Position numbers and translations under genes: made by a program
The notes under the pieces: model-generated
The model's database searches: none
Seen by the model: only the letters and a program-made list of their open reading frames with translations
Told to the model about the DNA's origin: nothing
NCBI GenBank assembly: GCA_020621405.1
Contig: JAHRYN010000005.1
Location: forward strand, 62,001-126,000
DNA length: 64,000 nucleotides
Direction of reading: 5' to 3'
Source: Betaproteobacteria bacterium
Lineage (GTDB): Bacteria; Pseudomonadota; Gammaproteobacteria; Burkholderiales; Rhodocyclaceae
Shown here: in pieces, positions 9,541 through 17,737 of the stretch
How positions within the stretch are numbered: the first letter of the stretch is position 1
How the letters are laid out: each line of letters begins with the position of its first letter

Positions 9541-10734
9541 ATGACAATTAAAATTCGAAACTCGCTCGGCAGGAATGCTGCAGCCGGTTCGCACAAACTC
9601 GCTGCCGGCGCTGCCGCAGCACTGCTGATTTCTCTTGCACCGGGACTGGCGAAGGCCGACATCCTGATCGGCGAAGTCGCGGATACCAAGCTGTCCATGT
9701 TCGGCATCATCGACGTCGGTCTGCTGTACAACAGCAAGGCTGGCGCCAATGACAACAGCAAGCTTTCGATGGAAACCAGCGGCCTGCGCCAGACCGTCAT
9801 CGGTTTCAAGGGTGAGCGCTACCTGCAGCCCAACCTGACGGCCTTCTTCAACCTGGAATCGCACTTCGATACCAACGACGGTTTCCTGCACGGCACCGGC
9901 GATGCGGCCGGTACCAAGCCGGGCGGCAACACACCGCTGTTCCGTCGTCAGGCGAATCTTGGCGTACGCGGTGATTGGGGTAGCCTGACTTTCGGCCGCC
10001 AGTACGGCCCGGCACTGCTGGCCCACATCGGTACCGAGCCGCGTGCGTTCAAGGAGCAGTTCTCGAACCTCTACGCCTGGGCGTACGGTCAGCTGTTCAC
10101 GACCGCCGGTGCCACCGGCGGGAACCGCAACACCAACAACGACGTCGGCATCTTCTTCAGCAATGCCGTGCAGTATCGTCACACGCTCGGCCCGGTCAGT
10201 TTCGGCGTGCTGTACGCCTTTGGCGGCCAGCCCGGCTCGGTCAAGGACAACAATGCCTATGCCGTCGGTGCGACCTACAACGGACCGATCGTCCTGTCCG
10301 CCTCCTATCAGGCGATGCGCGACGAACAGACCGGCAAGAACAACGTCGAGCACATGAGCTTCGGTTTCGCCGTGCCCTACGGTGACTTCACGCTCAAGAC
10401 CAATTACATGAACGCGAAGAACAATACCAAGACCGGTGCGGAGCAGGCCGATATCGATGGTATCGGCGTCGGTGTGGACTGGAAGTGGCACGCCAACAAT
10501 TCGGCCACCGTCGCCTTCTACCACAACAAGGACACGGCCCATCACTCCGACAAGACCAAGACGCTCGTGATCAGCAATGACTACCAGTGGCGCCCCGATA
10601 CGACGCTGTACATCCAGCTGGCCCGCGCGGATGCCGACGACGGCGCGACGCTGCGCACCAGCATTGTTGCGGGCGGCGTCAACCCCGGCGTCAAGAGCAC
10701 CCTGCTCAACGTCGGTCTGAATTTCAATTTCTGA
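9541..10734 (+). CDS. Gram-negative porin (betaproteobacterial type)
   Basis: 397 residues from the ATG at 9541, preceded by GGAGGGGAT; the frame stays open upstream but without a start signal. A long signal peptide ends LAPGLAKA-D near residue 40. The mature protein shows porin-4 features: FGIIDVGLLYNSKAG, SGLRQTVIGFKGERYLQPNL, RRQANLGVRGDWGSLTFGRQY, and a C-terminal LLNVGLNFNF ending in Phe. It forms a trimeric outer-membrane channel. As first gene before the PQQ alcohol dehydrogenase, behind a sigma-54 promoter, it probably admits the alcohol substrate or a related solute. Confidence 0.9.
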   Translation: MTIKIRNSLGRNAAAGSHKLAAGAAAALLISLAPGLAKADILIGEVADTKLSMFGIIDVGLLYNSKAGANDNSKLSMETSGLRQTVIGFKGERYLQPNLTAFFNLESHFDTNDGFLHGTGDAAGTKPGGNTPLFRRQANLGVRGDWGSLTFGRQYGPALLAHIGTEPRAFKEQFSNLYAWAYGQLFTTAGATGGNRNTNNDVGIFFSNAVQYRHTLGPVSFGVLYAFGGQPGSVKDNNAYAVGATYNGPIVLSASYQAMRDEQTGKNNVEHMSFGFAVPYGDFTLKTNYMNAKNNTKTGAEQADIDGIGVGVDWKWHANNSATVAFYHNKDTAHHSDKTKTLVISNDYQWRPDTTLYIQLARADADDGATLRTSIVAGGVNPGVKSTLLNVGLNFNF

Positions 10735-10755
10735 GTTTCGATCCGCTCAGGCAGA

Positions 10756-10776
10756 CGCCGGGAACTGAACCCGGCG
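10756..10776 (+). other. Intercistronic hairpin between porin and PQQ dehydrogenase
   Basis: CGCCGGG and CCCGGCG enclose a 7-base loop with no U-tract. It could protect the porin mRNA 3' end or reduce read-through rather than terminate fully. Confidence 0.4.
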
Positions 10777-10844
10777 ACACCATGGATTTCAGGTGGGAAG
10801 TCGAAGTCCGGCCCCACCGGATACAACATCTGGAGATTTGAAGC

Positions 10845-12536
10845 ATGAAAGCCTCAAGCCGCAAGAATTTCGGTGTCACGCCCGCTGCTGCAATGCTGGC
10901 AGGCGCCATCCTTTCCGCCTTCATCGCGACGCCCGCTGCCGCGCAGACCAAGCCCGGTTTCGAAGATCCGAACAACTGGCCGGAGTATCACCGCACAGGC
11001 AACGCCTGGCGCTTCAGCCCGCTCACGCAGATCAACAAGGACAACGTCAAGAAGCTGAAGGTGGCCTGGATCCATCAGCCGGGCAACATCACGCACGGCC
11101 TGCAGGCAACGCCGATCGAGATCGACGGCGTCCTGTACTACGTGTCCGCCAACAACAATGTCTGGGCGGTCGACGCAGCCAGTGGCAAGACGCTGTGGAA
11201 CTACGCACCGAAGCTGGCACCCATCGTCGGTCAGGTGTTCTACGGTGCTGCCAGCCGGGGCGTCACCGTCGGCCGCGGCAAGGTGTTCCTCGGCACGCTG
11301 GACGGCCGCTTCGTCGCGATCGACCAGAAGACCGGCAAGGAAGTCTGGTCGACCCAGCTGACCGATCCGAAGACGCAGTACGGCGCACTCTTCTCGGCAC
11401 CGCCGCAGCTTGCCGGCAACATCCTGTTCGGCGGCACCACCGGCGGCGATCAGCCGATCGCGGGCAAGATCTACGCGGTCAATGCCGACACCGGCAAGGC
11501 GGCGTGGACCTTCGACGTGATCAAGAACGATCCGAAGAGCTGGCCGGGCGGCAGCGGCAAGGTCGGCGGCGGCAGCGCCTGGATGCCGGGCACCTACGAC
11601 GCGAAGAGCGACACCATCTACATCGGTACCTCGAACGCGGCACCGGATTACTACAACTACGATCGCAAGGGCGACAACCTCTATACGGCATCGCTGCTGG
11701 CGCTTGATCCGAAGACCGGCAAGGTGAAGTGGCATCGCCAGGAAGTGCCGCACGACTCGTGGGACTACGACTCGGCCTATGAAGCGCTGGTGGTGCAGAA
11801 GGACGGCAAGGACGTCATCGTCCACCTGAACAAGGGCGGCTTCGTGTTCGTGATGGACAAGAAGGACGGCAAGCTCGAGAACGTATGGCAGTTCGCCGAG
11901 CACATGAACTGGGTCAAGGGCATCGATCCGAAGACCGGTGCGCTGATCGATCCGGTGTATCCGGAAATCGACAAGACCAAGACCTTCTGCCCGAACCTGC
12001 TGGGTGCGCGCAGCTGGAACCACGGTGCCTACAATCCGGGTACCGGCCTGTGGTACTCGCATGCGATGGAAGTCTGCAACGAGGTGGTGGCCGGCAAGGA
12101 CGATCCGGACAACCTGAAGGCCGTGTCGGCGCTGTCGCTGGGCATCGAATCGATCAAGCTGGTATCGCCGCCGAACGACAAGCCGTACGGCCGTCTCGAT
12201 GCACGTGACCCGATCACCGGCAAGCGCAAGTGGACCATCCGCTACGACATGCCGCCGCTGTCCAGCGTGCTGACCACGGCCGGTGGCCTGGTGATTACCG
12301 GCGACATGGAAGGCCACGTGTTCGCCTACGACGCCGATGACGGCAAGCAGCTGTGGACCTTCAGCGCCGGTTCCGGCCTGCGCGGCGGCCCGATCAGCTA
12401 CTCGGTCAATGGCAAGCAGTACATCGTGGTGCCGACCGGTCTGGGTTCGCATGCACCGGGCTTCCTGTCCGGCGCCTACCCGCAGATCAAGGACCTGCCG
12501 GGCGGTGCCGCACTGATCGCCTTCACGCTGGAATAG
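10845..12536 (+). CDS. PQQ-dependent alcohol dehydrogenase (quinoprotein), lanthanide-type residues
   Basis: 563 residues: signal peptide 1-33, then an eight-bladed propeller of tryptophan-docking repeats (NNVWAVDAASGKTLW, GRFVAIDQKTGKEVW, GKIYAVNADTGKAAW, GHVFAYDADDGKQLW). There is no C-terminal haem domain, so it needs a separate cytochrome. By alignment from memory with MxaF, N264 and D307 are the metal ligand and catalytic Asp. D309, two residues after D307 (WDYDS), is the extra Asp typical of lanthanide enzymes such as XoxF; MxaF has Ala there. D202 stands where Glu is usual. The vicinal Cys-Cys pair near residue 133 is absent (Tyr-Gly). Substrate is unknown; the link to acetoin genes suggests a diol or short alcohol. 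Confidence 0.88.
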   Translation: MKASSRKNFGVTPAAAMLAGAILSAFIATPAAAQTKPGFEDPNNWPEYHRTGNAWRFSPLTQINKDNVKKLKVAWIHQPGNITHGLQATPIEIDGVLYYVSANNNVWAVDAASGKTLWNYAPKLAPIVGQVFYGAASRGVTVGRGKVFLGTLDGRFVAIDQKTGKEVWSTQLTDPKTQYGALFSAPPQLAGNILFGGTTGGDQPIAGKIYAVNADTGKAAWTFDVIKNDPKSWPGGSGKVGGGSAWMPGTYDAKSDTIYIGTSNAAPDYYNYDRKGDNLYTASLLALDPKTGKVKWHRQEVPHDSWDYDSAYEALVVQKDGKDVIVHLNKGGFVFVMDKKDGKLENVWQFAEHMNWVKGIDPKTGALIDPVYPEIDKTKTFCPNLLGARSWNHGAYNPGTGLWYSHAMEVCNEVVAGKDDPDNLKAVSALSLGIESIKLVSPPNDKPYGRLDARDPITGKRKWTIRYDMPPLSSVLTTAGGLVITGDMEGHVFAYDADDGKQLWTFSAGSGLRGGPISYSVNGKQYIVVPTGLGSHAPGFLSGAYPQIKDLPGGAALIAFTLE

Positions 12537-12550
12537 TCGTTTCCTCCCAA

Positions 12551-12574
12551 CCCGTCGCGCATGTGCGCGACGGG
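12551..12574 (+). terminator. Hairpin after PQQ dehydrogenase
   Basis: An 11-bp perfect stem CCCGTCGCGCA/TGCGCGACGGG with a two-base loop, 14 bases after the stop. It is followed by a second hairpin with a T-run. Confidence 0.65.
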
Positions 12575-12594
12575 CTCTCGTCGTCTCCTCATTT

Positions 12595-12630
12595 ACAGGC
12601 GGTCACGGGAATGCCGCCTGTCCTTTTTTT
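12595..12630 (+). terminator. Rho-independent terminator
   Basis: ACAGGCGG and CCGCCTGT pair over 8 bp around an 11-base loop, followed by CCTTTTTTT. It separates the PQQ dehydrogenase from the cytochrome gene, so the cytochrome probably has its own promoter or depends on partial read-through. Confidence 0.75.
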
Positions 12631-12693
12631 CATTTTTGAATTTGTCCGGCAATATCGCCGGATCGTATCGAAACAGTTCAGGGAAACAGAGCA

Positions 12694-13101
12694 ATGACTG
12701 CCAACCGATTCAGGAACCGCGTGTGCGCCAGCCTGTGCGCCATCCTTCTGACCTGCGGCGCTGGCATGACCTGTGTGGCAGCCGCCGGACCATCGGACGC
12801 CGGCGACGAAGAGGCGCACGTGCCGGCACCGGCGACCTTCGATCTGACGGACCCGGCGCGTATCGCCGTCGGGCGCAGGCGCTTCGACAAGATATGTGCC
12901 GCGTACTGTCACGGCAAGGAAGGTGTCGGCGGACGGGCTCCCGACTTCAAGGGCCGCAAGGATCTGCCGGACGAAGACGCTTACAAGACCATCTTCTACG
13001 GGCGTCGCAACGCCGACGTGATGCCGCCATGGGGCGAGGCTTTCACCAGTGACCAGATATGGGAACTGGTGGCCTACATCAAGTTTCTCGGTACGCAGTG
13101 A
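12694..13101 (+). CDS. Periplasmic monohaem cytochrome c with CX3CH motif
   Basis: 135 residues with a signal peptide (about 1-31). The haem-binding site is C68-A-A-Y-C72-H73, that is CX3CH instead of CX2CH; the codons are unambiguous. M110 (NADVMPPWG) is the probable sixth haem ligand, and the C-terminal helix DQIWELVAYIKFLG is typical of class I cytochromes c. Its place 157 bases after the PQQ dehydrogenase makes it the likely electron acceptor for that enzyme. CX3CH needs either an unusual fit to the normal maturation system or a special one. Confidence 0.85.
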   Translation: MTANRFRNRVCASLCAILLTCGAGMTCVAAAGPSDAGDEEAHVPAPATFDLTDPARIAVGRRRFDKICAAYCHGKEGVGGRAPDFKGRKDLPDEDAYKTIFYGRRNADVMPPWGEAFTSDQIWELVAYIKFLGTQ

Positions 13102-13145
13102 CCTGTCGTTGCTCGGCTACCGTCAATCGGGCCGATGCAACAACG

Positions 13146-13169
13146 GGAGGCGCAGATCGCTGCGCCTCC
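13146..13169. terminator. Hairpin between convergent cytochrome and regulator genes
   Basis: GGAGGCGCAG and CTGCGCCTCC-type arms form a 10-bp stem with a 4-base loop. It lies 45 bases after the cytochrome stop and just beyond the regulator stop on the other strand, so it may serve both. Confidence 0.55.
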
Positions 13170-13176
13170 ACCGGTC

Positions 13177-15216
13177 TCAATTATTGCTTGCCATCCGTTC
13201 GTCGCCGTCGCGGTAATTCGGCGCCACGATGCGCAGCCGGGACATCTTGCGATAGAAGGTGGCGCGCGACATGCCGAGTTGCCGGGCTGTTTCCGTCACC
13301 TTCCAGTGATTCCGGCGCAGTGCATCGAGCATCTTCTGGCGCAGCAGCAGACATTTTTCGCCCAGCGGTTCGCCGTCGCGCAGTTCGGCAGGATCGGCGA
13401 CCGCGGACAGCGCCAGCCGGGCTTGAGGCGGAGCACCCAGGATGGGCGCGCCCCGCGTGCGCAGCTCATGCGGGAAATGATCGATCAGCAGTTGCGGGCC
13501 GTCGACGATGGCACATGCGTAACGGATGGCGTGCCTGAGCTGGCGGATGTTGCCGGGCCAGCTGTAGGCCAGCAGCAAGTCCATCGTCGCATGCTCGATC
13601 GTCAGCGCGGTCCGCTCCATCGCGCTGCATTCCTCCTGCAATACCTGCAGGATCAGTTCGCGCCTGTCTTCGCGATCGCGCAGCGCCGGCAGCATGAACG
13701 ATGCGCCATTCAGCCGGTAGAACAGATCCTCGCGGAAACGTCCCTGACGAACCAGGTCCGGCAGGTCCTGATGGGTTGCACAGATGACATGAAGATTGAC
13801 CGGAATCGGCTGCTCGGCACCCAGCGGCACGACTTCGCCCTCCGCCAGCACGCGCAGCAGACGGCACTGCAGTGACAGCGGCATGTCGCCGATTTCGTCC
13901 AGGAACAGCGTGCCGCCGTCCGACTGCAGGATCTTTCCCTTCGAGCCCTTGTTGCGTGCGCCGGTGAAGGCACCGTCGCGGTAGCCGAACAGCTCGCTCT
14001 CGATCAGGCTTTCCGGAATCGCTGCGCAGTTGAGCGCGACGAAGGGTTGTTTTGCGCGCGTGCTGTAATCGTGAATGGCCCGCGCAAACGCTTCCTTGCC
14101 GGTGCCGGTCTCTCCCAGCAGCATGACGGGAATGTCGCGGTTGGCCACCTTGACTGCGCAGGCGACATTGGCCCGCAGACGCGGGTCGCCGAGTGCCAGG
14201 TGGCGGAATCCGCGCGGTGCATCGACCTCGTCGGCAATCACCGCCGGCTTGCTCGCGACCTGCTGCTGCGAACGCGCGTGAGGTGCACGCAGCGTGGCGA
14301 ACAGCCGGGTGCCGGTGGCGAACATGCGCAGCGGGAACGGCACGCCCGGACTGGCGTGGGCCGCAATCAGGATGTCGTTTGCGGTGCACTCGAAAAGATC
14401 GTGCAGGAACTCCGCGCGACGGCCCTTGTGATTGATCAGATCGTTCCTGGCGCGACGGTTGCCGCCGACTATCCGTCCATCATCATCGAAGGCGATCAGG
14501 TAGTCGGTTTCCACCGGCAGGAATTCGGCCAGGCGACCCAGTTGCAGTATCCAGTGCTTGCGCAGGCTGTAGTGCGTGTAGGCGTCCTCGATCAGTCGCG
14601 CCTTCTCGACCACCATCTGATAGACCAGCAGCTGGCTCTCGCGATGCTCCGGCGAGTACAGCGCCGACGCGTCGAGCACGGCGATCTGTTCGTCGTCCGG
14701 GCCGACGATCGGGGCAGAGCTGCAGGTGAAGCTGATGTTGTGGGAACGGAAATGTTCGGAACGATGGACCAGCGTCGGCTGCCGGTCGGTCAGGGTGGTG
14801 CCGATGCCGCAGGTACCTTCGCTTTCCTCGGACCAGCAGGTGCCGAGGCGAAAGCCTTCCATGCGGAAATCCCGCTCGAGGTGGGGCACCGTGCGGTAGT
14901 CCACCGTCACGCCGGCAGCGTCGGTCATCAGCACGCAGTAGTTGGCGGGCAGCAGTTCGCGGTGCAGTCGCTCAACGCCTTCGTGCGCGATGCGCATGAA
15001 GGTTTCCAGGCGGTCGCGGTGCTCGCGCAGTTCATAGGCTGTCACGACCTTGGGAACCGTCGACAGGCCGGGGTCGATCGAATGCTTGTTCAGCGAACGA
15101 CGCCAGGAATTGGTCAGCCTGTCTGCAGCAGGGTCGCTGGGCGGGGTGCGTGAACGCCCTTCCACCACCTTCAGTACCCGTTCTATGTGGGCCGCAACTT
15201 CGCGTCCTTGTCTCAT
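13177..15216 (-). CDS. acoR: AcoR-like sigma-54-dependent transcriptional activator
   Basis: 679 residues from the ATG at 15216, preceded by GGAGGAG. The N-terminal sensor region (about 1-330) has a GAF-type domain. The AAA+ domain carries Walker A GETGTGKE (368-375), the sigma-54 contact loop GAFTGA (415-420) and Walker B GGTLFLDEIGD (434-444). A Fis-type helix-turn-helix lies near the C-terminus (VTETARQLGMSRATFYRKM). This is the architecture of AcoR, the activator of acetoin catabolism. It is divergent from acoX and convergent with the porin/dehydrogenase/cytochrome block. The 330-base gap to acoX carries the palindromes and a sigma-54 promoter. It probably also controls the sites at 6166 and 9332. 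Confidence 0.9.
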   Translation of the reverse strand: MRQGREVAAHIERVLKVVEGRSRTPPSDPAADRLTNSWRRSLNKHSIDPGLSTVPKVVTAYELREHRDRLETFMRIAHEGVERLHRELLPANYCVLMTDAAGVTVDYRTVPHLERDFRMEGFRLGTCWSEESEGTCGIGTTLTDRQPTLVHRSEHFRSHNISFTCSSAPIVGPDDEQIAVLDASALYSPEHRESQLLVYQMVVEKARLIEDAYTHYSLRKHWILQLGRLAEFLPVETDYLIAFDDDGRIVGGNRRARNDLINHKGRRAEFLHDLFECTANDILIAAHASPGVPFPLRMFATGTRLFATLRAPHARSQQQVASKPAVIADEVDAPRGFRHLALGDPRLRANVACAVKVANRDIPVMLLGETGTGKEAFARAIHDYSTRAKQPFVALNCAAIPESLIESELFGYRDGAFTGARNKGSKGKILQSDGGTLFLDEIGDMPLSLQCRLLRVLAEGEVVPLGAEQPIPVNLHVICATHQDLPDLVRQGRFREDLFYRLNGASFMLPALRDREDRRELILQVLQEECSAMERTALTIEHATMDLLLAYSWPGNIRQLRHAIRYACAIVDGPQLLIDHFPHELRTRGAPILGAPPQARLALSAVADPAELRDGEPLGEKCLLLRQKMLDALRRNHWKVTETARQLGMSRATFYRKMSRLRIVAPNYRDGDERMASNN

Positions 15217-15324
15217 ACCTCATCTCCTCCATCCCGGTAATTTTTTAATTGGCCCGTTGATCGTCTATGCGGTCGTAAGACTCTTGTTTGACTGTAGGGT
15301 AAGCCTTGGTCTGTGCGAAATCAA

Positions 15325-15363
15325 CGTGACGTATGTCTCTGAAAAATGAGACAGATGTCTCAT
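15325..15363. promoter_or_regulatory. Tandem activator sites (UAS) upstream of acoX
   Basis: ATGAGACA-GA-TGTCTCAT (15346-15363) is a perfect 8+2+8 palindrome. A weaker copy, GTGACG-TA-TGTCTC (15325-15340), is centred 22 bases upstream, about two helical turns. They lie about 150-175 bases before the acoX -12 element and about 130 bases from the divergent acoR start, so autoregulation is possible. Confidence 0.65.
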
Positions 15364-15493
15364 TTGAGGCGGTCTGCGAGGCGGGCCGCTGGAGGGCTGC
15401 ATACGCCGGATATCCACCTCGCAATTCCGTATCGGAGAAGAGCACTTAAGAATCATCCGTTTGCCCGGTTGCAGTCAAAAACCGGAGGGCTGC

Positions 15494-15509
15494 TGGCACG
15501 CTGGATGCA
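15494..15509 (+). promoter_or_regulatory. Sigma-54 promoter of the acoX operon
   Basis: TGGCACGCTGGATGCA matches the sigma-54 consensus at nearly every defined position, with GG (15495-15496) and GC (15507-15508) ten bases apart. Transcription would start near 15520, about 27 bases before the GTG of acoX. Confidence 0.75.
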
Positions 15510-15546
15510 ATGACGCTGGAACATCCCGTTCCGGAGTCGCATCGCC

Positions 15547-16587
15547 GTGCCAGCCAAATCATCCCGCCCGACCGTAGTCGGCATCATCGCCAACCCGGCG
15601 TCGGGCAGGGACATCCGTCGGCTCACCTCCCGTGCCTCGGTGTTTCCGAATGCGGAGAAGGCCAGCATGATCGTGCGTGCCATCGCCGGCCTGGAAGCGG
15701 CCGGCGTGCGCGACGTGCTGGTCATGCCGGACAACGGCTCGATCTCGGGCATCGTGTTCCGCGCGCTCGGCCTGTCAGGCGATCAGACCGCCGCCGGTCC
15801 GCGCTTCGTCGACATGCCGGTCGATGGATCGGCGGCCGACACGCTGCGCGCCACCGAACACATGTGCGAAGCCGGTGCCACCGCACTCATCGTGCTCGGT
15901 GGCGACGGCACGCACCGTGCGGTCGCTGCGCGCTGCGGCAAGGTTCCTCTGCTCGCCTTGTCCACCGGCACCAACAATGCCTTTCCCGAAATGCGCGAGG
16001 CGACGGTCGCCGGTCTGGCTGCCGGACTGGTCGCCAGTGGTGCAGTGCCGCCGGCAGCCGGTGTGCGCCAGAACAAGCTGTTGCGCGTGTCCTGCGACGG
16101 ACGCGACGACATCGCGCTGGTCGATGTCTGCGTCACGGCGCATCCCTACGTCGGCTCGCGTGCCGTGTGGGACTGCGCGCAGGTCGAGGATCTGTTCGTC
16201 ACGTTTGCCGGCGCCGACGGCATAGGCCTGTCGGCCATCGCCGGTCAGCTGGAACCCGTTTCGCGCGCCGCGCTGCACGGACTGCACGTGCGCTGTGCGC
16301 TGCCGGCGCAGACGCCGCGCCGCGTGCTGGCAGCCATCGCCCCCGGCCTGGTGGCCGAAGTCGGCGTGCGCGATTACAGCAGGCTGATGCCGCATGTGCG
16401 CACGGTGCTGACCGGACGCAGCGGCACCATCGCACTCGACGGCGAGCGCGAGATCGAATTCGACGCCGCCAGCCACATCGAGGTGAGGCTAGATCCGCAC
16501 GGCCCGCTGACCATCGACGTCGCCGCCACGCTCACTTACGCCGCGCAGCACCGCCTGCTGCGCGGCTACATCGGAGATGCGGCATGA
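15547..16587 (+). CDS. acoX: AcoX, NAD-kinase-like protein of acetoin operons
   Basis: 346 residues from a GTG start with CCGGAG about 10 bases upstream. The N-terminal region VVGIIANPASGRDIRRL and the block ALIVLGGDGTHRAV (the GGDG of NAD and lipid kinases), followed by STGTNNAFPE, mark the ATP-NAD kinase-like AcoX family. AcoX is regularly found at the head of aco operons, but its role is not settled. It is the first gene after the sigma-54 promoter. A 142-base gap with GC-rich hairpin potential separates it from acoA. Confidence 0.88.
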   Translation: MPAKSSRPTVVGIIANPASGRDIRRLTSRASVFPNAEKASMIVRAIAGLEAAGVRDVLVMPDNGSISGIVFRALGLSGDQTAAGPRFVDMPVDGSAADTLRATEHMCEAGATALIVLGGDGTHRAVAARCGKVPLLALSTGTNNAFPEMREATVAGLAAGLVASGAVPPAAGVRQNKLLRVSCDGRDDIALVDVCVTAHPYVGSRAVWDCAQVEDLFVTFAGADGIGLSAIAGQLEPVSRAALHGLHVRCALPAQTPRRVLAAIAPGLVAEVGVRDYSRLMPHVRTVLTGRSGTIALDGEREIEFDAASHIEVRLDPHGPLTIDVAATLTYAAQHRLLRGYIGDAA

Positions 16588-16729
16588 AGCGCGCATCCCG
16601 GTTGTTCACTCTCCAGGGGGCGGCCGGCGGTACGCGCCGGCGTCTGCCCCTCACCCGGCTTGTTCAGCCATCCGCCCGCAGCTGCCGGAGATCAGCGGGC
16701 ATTTCAGTCCACAAAGAAGAGGAGCATTC

Positions 16730-17704
16730 ATGAGCAGTCCTTTGACCAGGGAAGGCCTCCTGCAGGCCTACCGGACCATGCGCACGATCCGGGATTTCGA
16801 AGAGCGCGTGCACGTCGATTTCGCCACCGGCGAAATACCGGGTTTCGTCCATCTGTATGCCGGCGAGGAAGCTTCGGCGACCGGCATCTGCATGCACCTG
16901 AACCGTGACGACTACATCGCCAGCACGCACCGCGGCCATGGCCACTGCATCGCCAAGGGTGTCGATCCGGTCGGCATGATGGCCGAGATCTGGGGCAAGC
17001 GTACCGGCACCTGCAAGGGCAAGGGCGGCTCGATGCACATTGCCGACCTCGAGGTCGGCATGCTCGGCGCCAACGGCATCGTCGGTGGCGGCGGGCCGCT
17101 GATCTGCGGTACCGCGCTGGCCTCCAAGCTGCGCGGCACCAACAACGTGGGCATCTGCTTCTTCGGCGACGGCGCCTCGAACCAGGGCACGATCTTCGAG
17201 GCGATGAACCTCGCCACCGTGTGGAAGCTGCCGGTCATTTTCGTGGCCGAAAACAACGGCTACGCCGAAGCGACGTCGAGCAACTTCTCGGTCGCCGTCG
17301 AGAACATCGCCGACCGTGCCGGCGCCTTCGGCATGCCGGGCGTCATCGTCGACGGATTCGACTTCTTCGCCGTGCACGAAGCGGCCGGCGAAGCCATCAG
17401 GCGCGCTCGCGAAGGCCACGGTCCGACCCTGCTCGAGGTGAAGCTGTCGCGCTACTACGGCCACTTCGAAGGCGACCAGCAGACCTACCGCGCTCCGGGC
17501 GAGGTGCAGAAGCTGCGCGACACCAAGGACTGCCTGATGCAGTTCGCCAAGCGCGTGACCTCGCGCGGCGAGCTGTCGATGGCCGACATCGAGGCCATCG
17601 ACCGCGAAGTCAAAACGATGATCGACGACTCGGTGGTCCAGGCCAAGGCAGCGCCGCTGCCGCTGCCGGAAGACCTGATGACCGACGTCTACGTCTCTTA
17701 CTGA
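16730..17704 (+). CDS. acoA: Acetoin dehydrogenase E1 alpha subunit
   Basis: 324 residues from the ATG at 16730 with AGAGGAG upstream; the frame is open further upstream but without a start signal. The thiamine-diphosphate motif is present (FFGDGASNQGTIFEAMN, then FVAENN). Other hallmarks of E1-alpha are PGFVHLYAGEEA, STHRGHGH and GGSMHI. With AcoB it forms the TPP-dependent E1 that cleaves acetoin, releasing acetaldehyde and passing an acetyl group to lipoate. Belongs to the acoX-SDR operon. Confidence 0.96.
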   Translation: MSSPLTREGLLQAYRTMRTIRDFEERVHVDFATGEIPGFVHLYAGEEASATGICMHLNRDDYIASTHRGHGHCIAKGVDPVGMMAEIWGKRTGTCKGKGGSMHIADLEVGMLGANGIVGGGGPLICGTALASKLRGTNNVGICFFGDGASNQGTIFEAMNLATVWKLPVIFVAENNGYAEATSSNFSVAVENIADRAGAFGMPGVIVDGFDFFAVHEAAGEAIRRAREGHGPTLLEVKLSRYYGHFEGDQQTYRAPGEVQKLRDTKDCLMQFAKRVTSRGELSMADIEAIDREVKTMIDDSVVQAKAAPLPLPEDLMTDVYVSY

Positions 17705-17737
17705 ACACACGCCAAACGCTGACAGGAGAAATATCAG

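Noticed and set aside
12643-12662. Inverted repeat TCCGGC/GCCGGA before the cytochrome gene as an activator site
   Set aside because: It lacks the GACA-N2-TGTC core and there is no GG-N10-GC promoter downstream of it.
16577-16729. A longer AcoA beginning at 16577
   Set aside because: The added 51 residues have no similarity to E1-alpha proteins, and the ATG at 16730 has a good ribosome-binding site.
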